Below are positions 61,267-64,000 of a stretch of 64,000 nt of DNA, one piece after another (the stretch's first letter is position 1; each line of letters begins with the position of its first letter). Made by a program: the position numbers and the translations under genes. The notes under the pieces are model-generated. The model saw only the letters and a list, made by a program, of their open reading frames with translations, did no database searches and was not told the origin of the DNA. The stretch lies in assembly GCA_023079485.1 (NCBI GenBank), contig CM041115.1:44634305-44698304 (forward strand). Reading direction: 5' to 3'. The stretch is from Archilochus colubris. Lineage: Eukaryota; Chordata; Aves; Apodiformes; Trochilidae.

Positions 61267-63850
61267 CTGTTTAATCCAGGAAGGGATAACTAGAACCAAA
61301 CAAAACACTCATGATGCAGAAATGCAGCCAATGTATTTAATGGCATTGAAGTATTTTACATGCCAAGACATTTACTTTCCCAAATGACCTCTGTGCACTG
61401 CATAAACATTTTCACCAACTGCTCAGTTATTGCCTACTTCCTCTTTTAAACTAATTGCGTTCATTTAGAACTTTCTAATGCAAATGAGTAGTTAAGGATT
61501 ATTAAATGATTTTTCAACAGCAGCCCCATTACATAACACTAGAGGAATACAGCTACTAAATTTCTTCTGTGATGAAAACCTGATCATTTACTCCAGTTGT
61601 TTATCCTCCATTTCTTGGCCAAGTTCTTAGGCTTTTTCCCCTGCCTACTGCTATCTCCCTTGAATAGGATCTCACATGGAAATTTGTCAACAGCAGCTTG
61701 AAAATACAGATAAATTATCAACCTTAACCCCCGTTTCTGAAGGGTTAATTGAATATCACTCATGTTATTTGCTCTGTTCAGGCCTTGTGAAAGATTATTT
61801 TTTTCCAGATTGTAAAACGTCTTTCTGCAGCCATGAAAAGACCTCATGCTGCTTTTTGCCACAAAGAAGGGCTCTGCCCCACAGTCTTTGACTAAAAATA
61901 TTTTTCTTCCCCATTCTTGCACTTTGTGGGATGACCTAACCCACTTTTCACCTGCCACTCTTTGTTTTCACGGTGGTGACATTTGCATGCAGCTGGCACA
62001 AAGATCTGGCAGCTTACAAGATAAAAGGTGCTTTCTATCTGGAAAATATTAACCTTACTCTACAACGAAAAAATGTTTTCAGTTACGTATGCCAAGGTAT
62101 AGATCTGAAGATAAAGAACAAATGGGGGGTCTTTTGTGCATTACCTAAGGCTAACACTTTTCATAAATAATGTAATGCCTTAAATTCCTTCACCCAATGC
62201 TTGCCAAAATACATCCATATGATATAAATGTTTTTCAGAGATATTGCAGTCCACTGTCTACTGTCTGACTGTTCCCGTGGCTCATGGCAAGACAGAAAGA
62301 AGCAGAGGAATGTCATCTGCAGTCTCCATGGAAGGAAGGGCACTGTCACCTCCCAGGCACACTCAGAGGACACCTCTGTACTGCACAGCAGGTGAGCTTG
62401 GTCTCCCCAGACTGCTGAACTGTGGGCTGGCAGCTTACTCTCTCCCAGGCAGACCAGAGGGAGACAGCCCCTCTGGTCCCAGCTCTGGTCCCTCCCCCAA
62501 ATGAGAAAGAGATGTGCATGGGATGGAAAGCAGGGCTACCAACCCCAGAAACAGGGCTGGAGTGGGGCACTGTTGGACACAGGTGAGGTGAGAGCTGGCT
62601 GAAGATTCGCTATGCCAAAAATTCCCTGCCTGGTTTGTTCTGGGCACAGTGTCCCCTGACATTTGGGGTGAAGCTGGCTCTTCCAGCTTGGTTTTGCTCT
62701 AAGACTAGGAGAGCCTGCAATCATTTCCCAAAGCAGCAGCGAGGGCTCTGACAAAGAAAGATGGTGTAGAAATGGCTACGAATCATCTCCATCAGCCTCT
62801 GTGACCCACAGGCATAAAAGGCTTTCCTACTTTTTTCAGTTCTTTATTTATACTAATTAGAGCACATCTTCCCACACAGAGAGTCAACCAGCATACCTGG
62901 AAAAAACATCTGCATTGGACTTAACAAACATGCTGAAAACTTGGCACATGTAAACTGAAGGCATCTAGAAGCAAAGTGCTACCAATCAGGTCCCATACAT
63001 CAAGCACTTAATCCTCTTTTCACCTGCCCACAAGAAGATGATGGCTGTATAGACTGCTGTCACCAACAGCCACACAGGTCTCATAGGATGCCTTGCTGCA
63101 TTTACTATTTTTACCACCTCTCATCTCTACCAAAAACCTGGGGCCTTCTTAGCGAAGTTTAATCTAGAACAGTCACAATAAACTTTGTCACATCGCTGTT
63201 CTCCCTCTTTCTCTTTGCCAAATCACTGAACCAATAACTGAAAGACACAGAAGCGAGCCCAAACCTTTAAGATCTTGGCAGGCAACCTCCCGCAGTTCTA
63301 TGATCTCTTATTGTTAAATTTTTCATGGGTGATTCATGTGTTTAGTTTAAGGAACTAGCCCATTCATTACTTTATTTTGTGAACAGAGAGACGTGTTGAG
63401 GCCTCCCAGAAGTAACATGGCAGTTTGGGACTTAAACAGCTCAGCAGAGGATCCCAAAGGTCCAAGTAGGGAGTCACTGCCCATCATCACCATGTGTAAG
63501 TACTTGGTGCATCTCACCTCTCTCCCTGTTTTCCTGCAGCAGGCTCCCCATTCCACATCACCTGCACAGGTACAGCGCTGGAAAGCACAGTGATCAAGGC
63601 AGGGACAGCAGGAATGGGGATCTTCTTGCACTGCACACTTTCCATTGCAAACACAAAGTTTCCTCCTGCATGAAGCCAGTTTTCAATATGGTGAAAGATC
63701 ATTAGCATTCAGCATCACAGATCCTCTTCCTTCTAGTACCTCTTTAAAGCAGCATATTTTGCTGGCCCAGAAAAGCGCCATCCTAGGTGAATTCAGGCAT
63801 CAAGCCCATGCACGTTCTGTCCCTGACCCCTTCCAGCCCCCAACCCTTCA

Positions 63851-63970
63851 ATTCACCACCTCCCTTCATGCAGGTGTTCTCCACTCTTCCATTCACCACC
63901 TCCCTTCATGCAGGTGTTCTCCACTCTTCCATTCACCACCTCCCTTCATGCAGGTGTTCTCCACTCTTCC
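63851..63970. repeat. Three perfect tandem copies of a 40-bp unit
   Basis: Units begin at 63851, 63891 and 63931, each starting ATTCACCACCTCCCTTCATG. The copies are identical, so the array is young or actively homogenised. The array breaks after 63974. Confidence 0.95.
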
Positions 63971-64000
63971 ATTCAAACTGATGGCAAAATCCACTCATGC

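Larger units (their letters stand above)
59050..64000. other. Upstream of the alternative first exon
   Basis: About 5 kb that may be upstream intron of the long isoform and may include the promoter for the alternative first exon. Only the unplaced exon-like block at 61151-61266 and the 40-bp tandem array at 63851-63970 stand out. No TATA box or CpG island could be assigned with confidence near 59.1-59.3 kb. Confidence 0.6.

Overview
This window is vertebrate nuclear DNA, almost certainly from a bird. It has AT-rich introns and many short, minus-strand CR1 LINE fragments. Several of these end in the 8-bp ATTCTRTG tail repeat typical of avian CR1. The one gene I can reconstruct is split into small exons and resembles human ARHGEF28 closely along most of its length. 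No prokaryotic features, CRISPR arrays, tRNA or rRNA genes were seen.

The gene is the orthologue of ARHGEF28 (also RGNEF or p190RhoGEF), a Dbl-family exchange factor for RhoA. It runs on the minus strand from about 59.05 kb down to about 11 kb. I placed 28 coding exons by hand from translated similarity, AG acceptors, GT donors and codon phase. Every junction is phase-consistent and the total is a multiple of three: 4,176 nt, or 1,391 codons plus stop. In protein order the exons encode a short N-terminus from an apparent alternative first exon (58965-59049), a low-complexity linker (52.2-39 kb), an atypical C1 zinc finger (37.5-37.0 kb), a linker, the DH domain (33.7-30.2 kb), the PH domain (30.5-28.1 kb), a helical linker (27.4-19.2 kb), a long coiled coil (17.1-16.6 kb) and a divergent tail (13.6-10.98 kb). 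The N-terminal ankyrin-like part of the long isoform is not recognisable and probably lies beyond base 64000.

The rest is intron and flank. The introns hold CR1 fragments, the largest being a nearly 3-kb 5'-truncated copy at 47974-50895. They also hold a 169-bp palindromic MITE-like element with 34-bp terminal inverted repeats (29196-29364), a possible decayed retroviral gag scrap (about 21.07-21.32 kb), and simple and tandem repeats. Bases 1-10.9 kb (downstream of the gene) and 59.1-64 kb (upstream of the alternative first exon) hold no gene I can support. One unplaced exon-like block sits at 61151-61266.

The points most worth checking are the alternative first exon, the unplaced exon at 61.2 kb, and the 3' end of the coding region, where a canonical-looking acceptor inside the last open frame suggests a roughly 70-nt mini-intron and a different C-terminus. 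I found no convincing undescribed biological system here.
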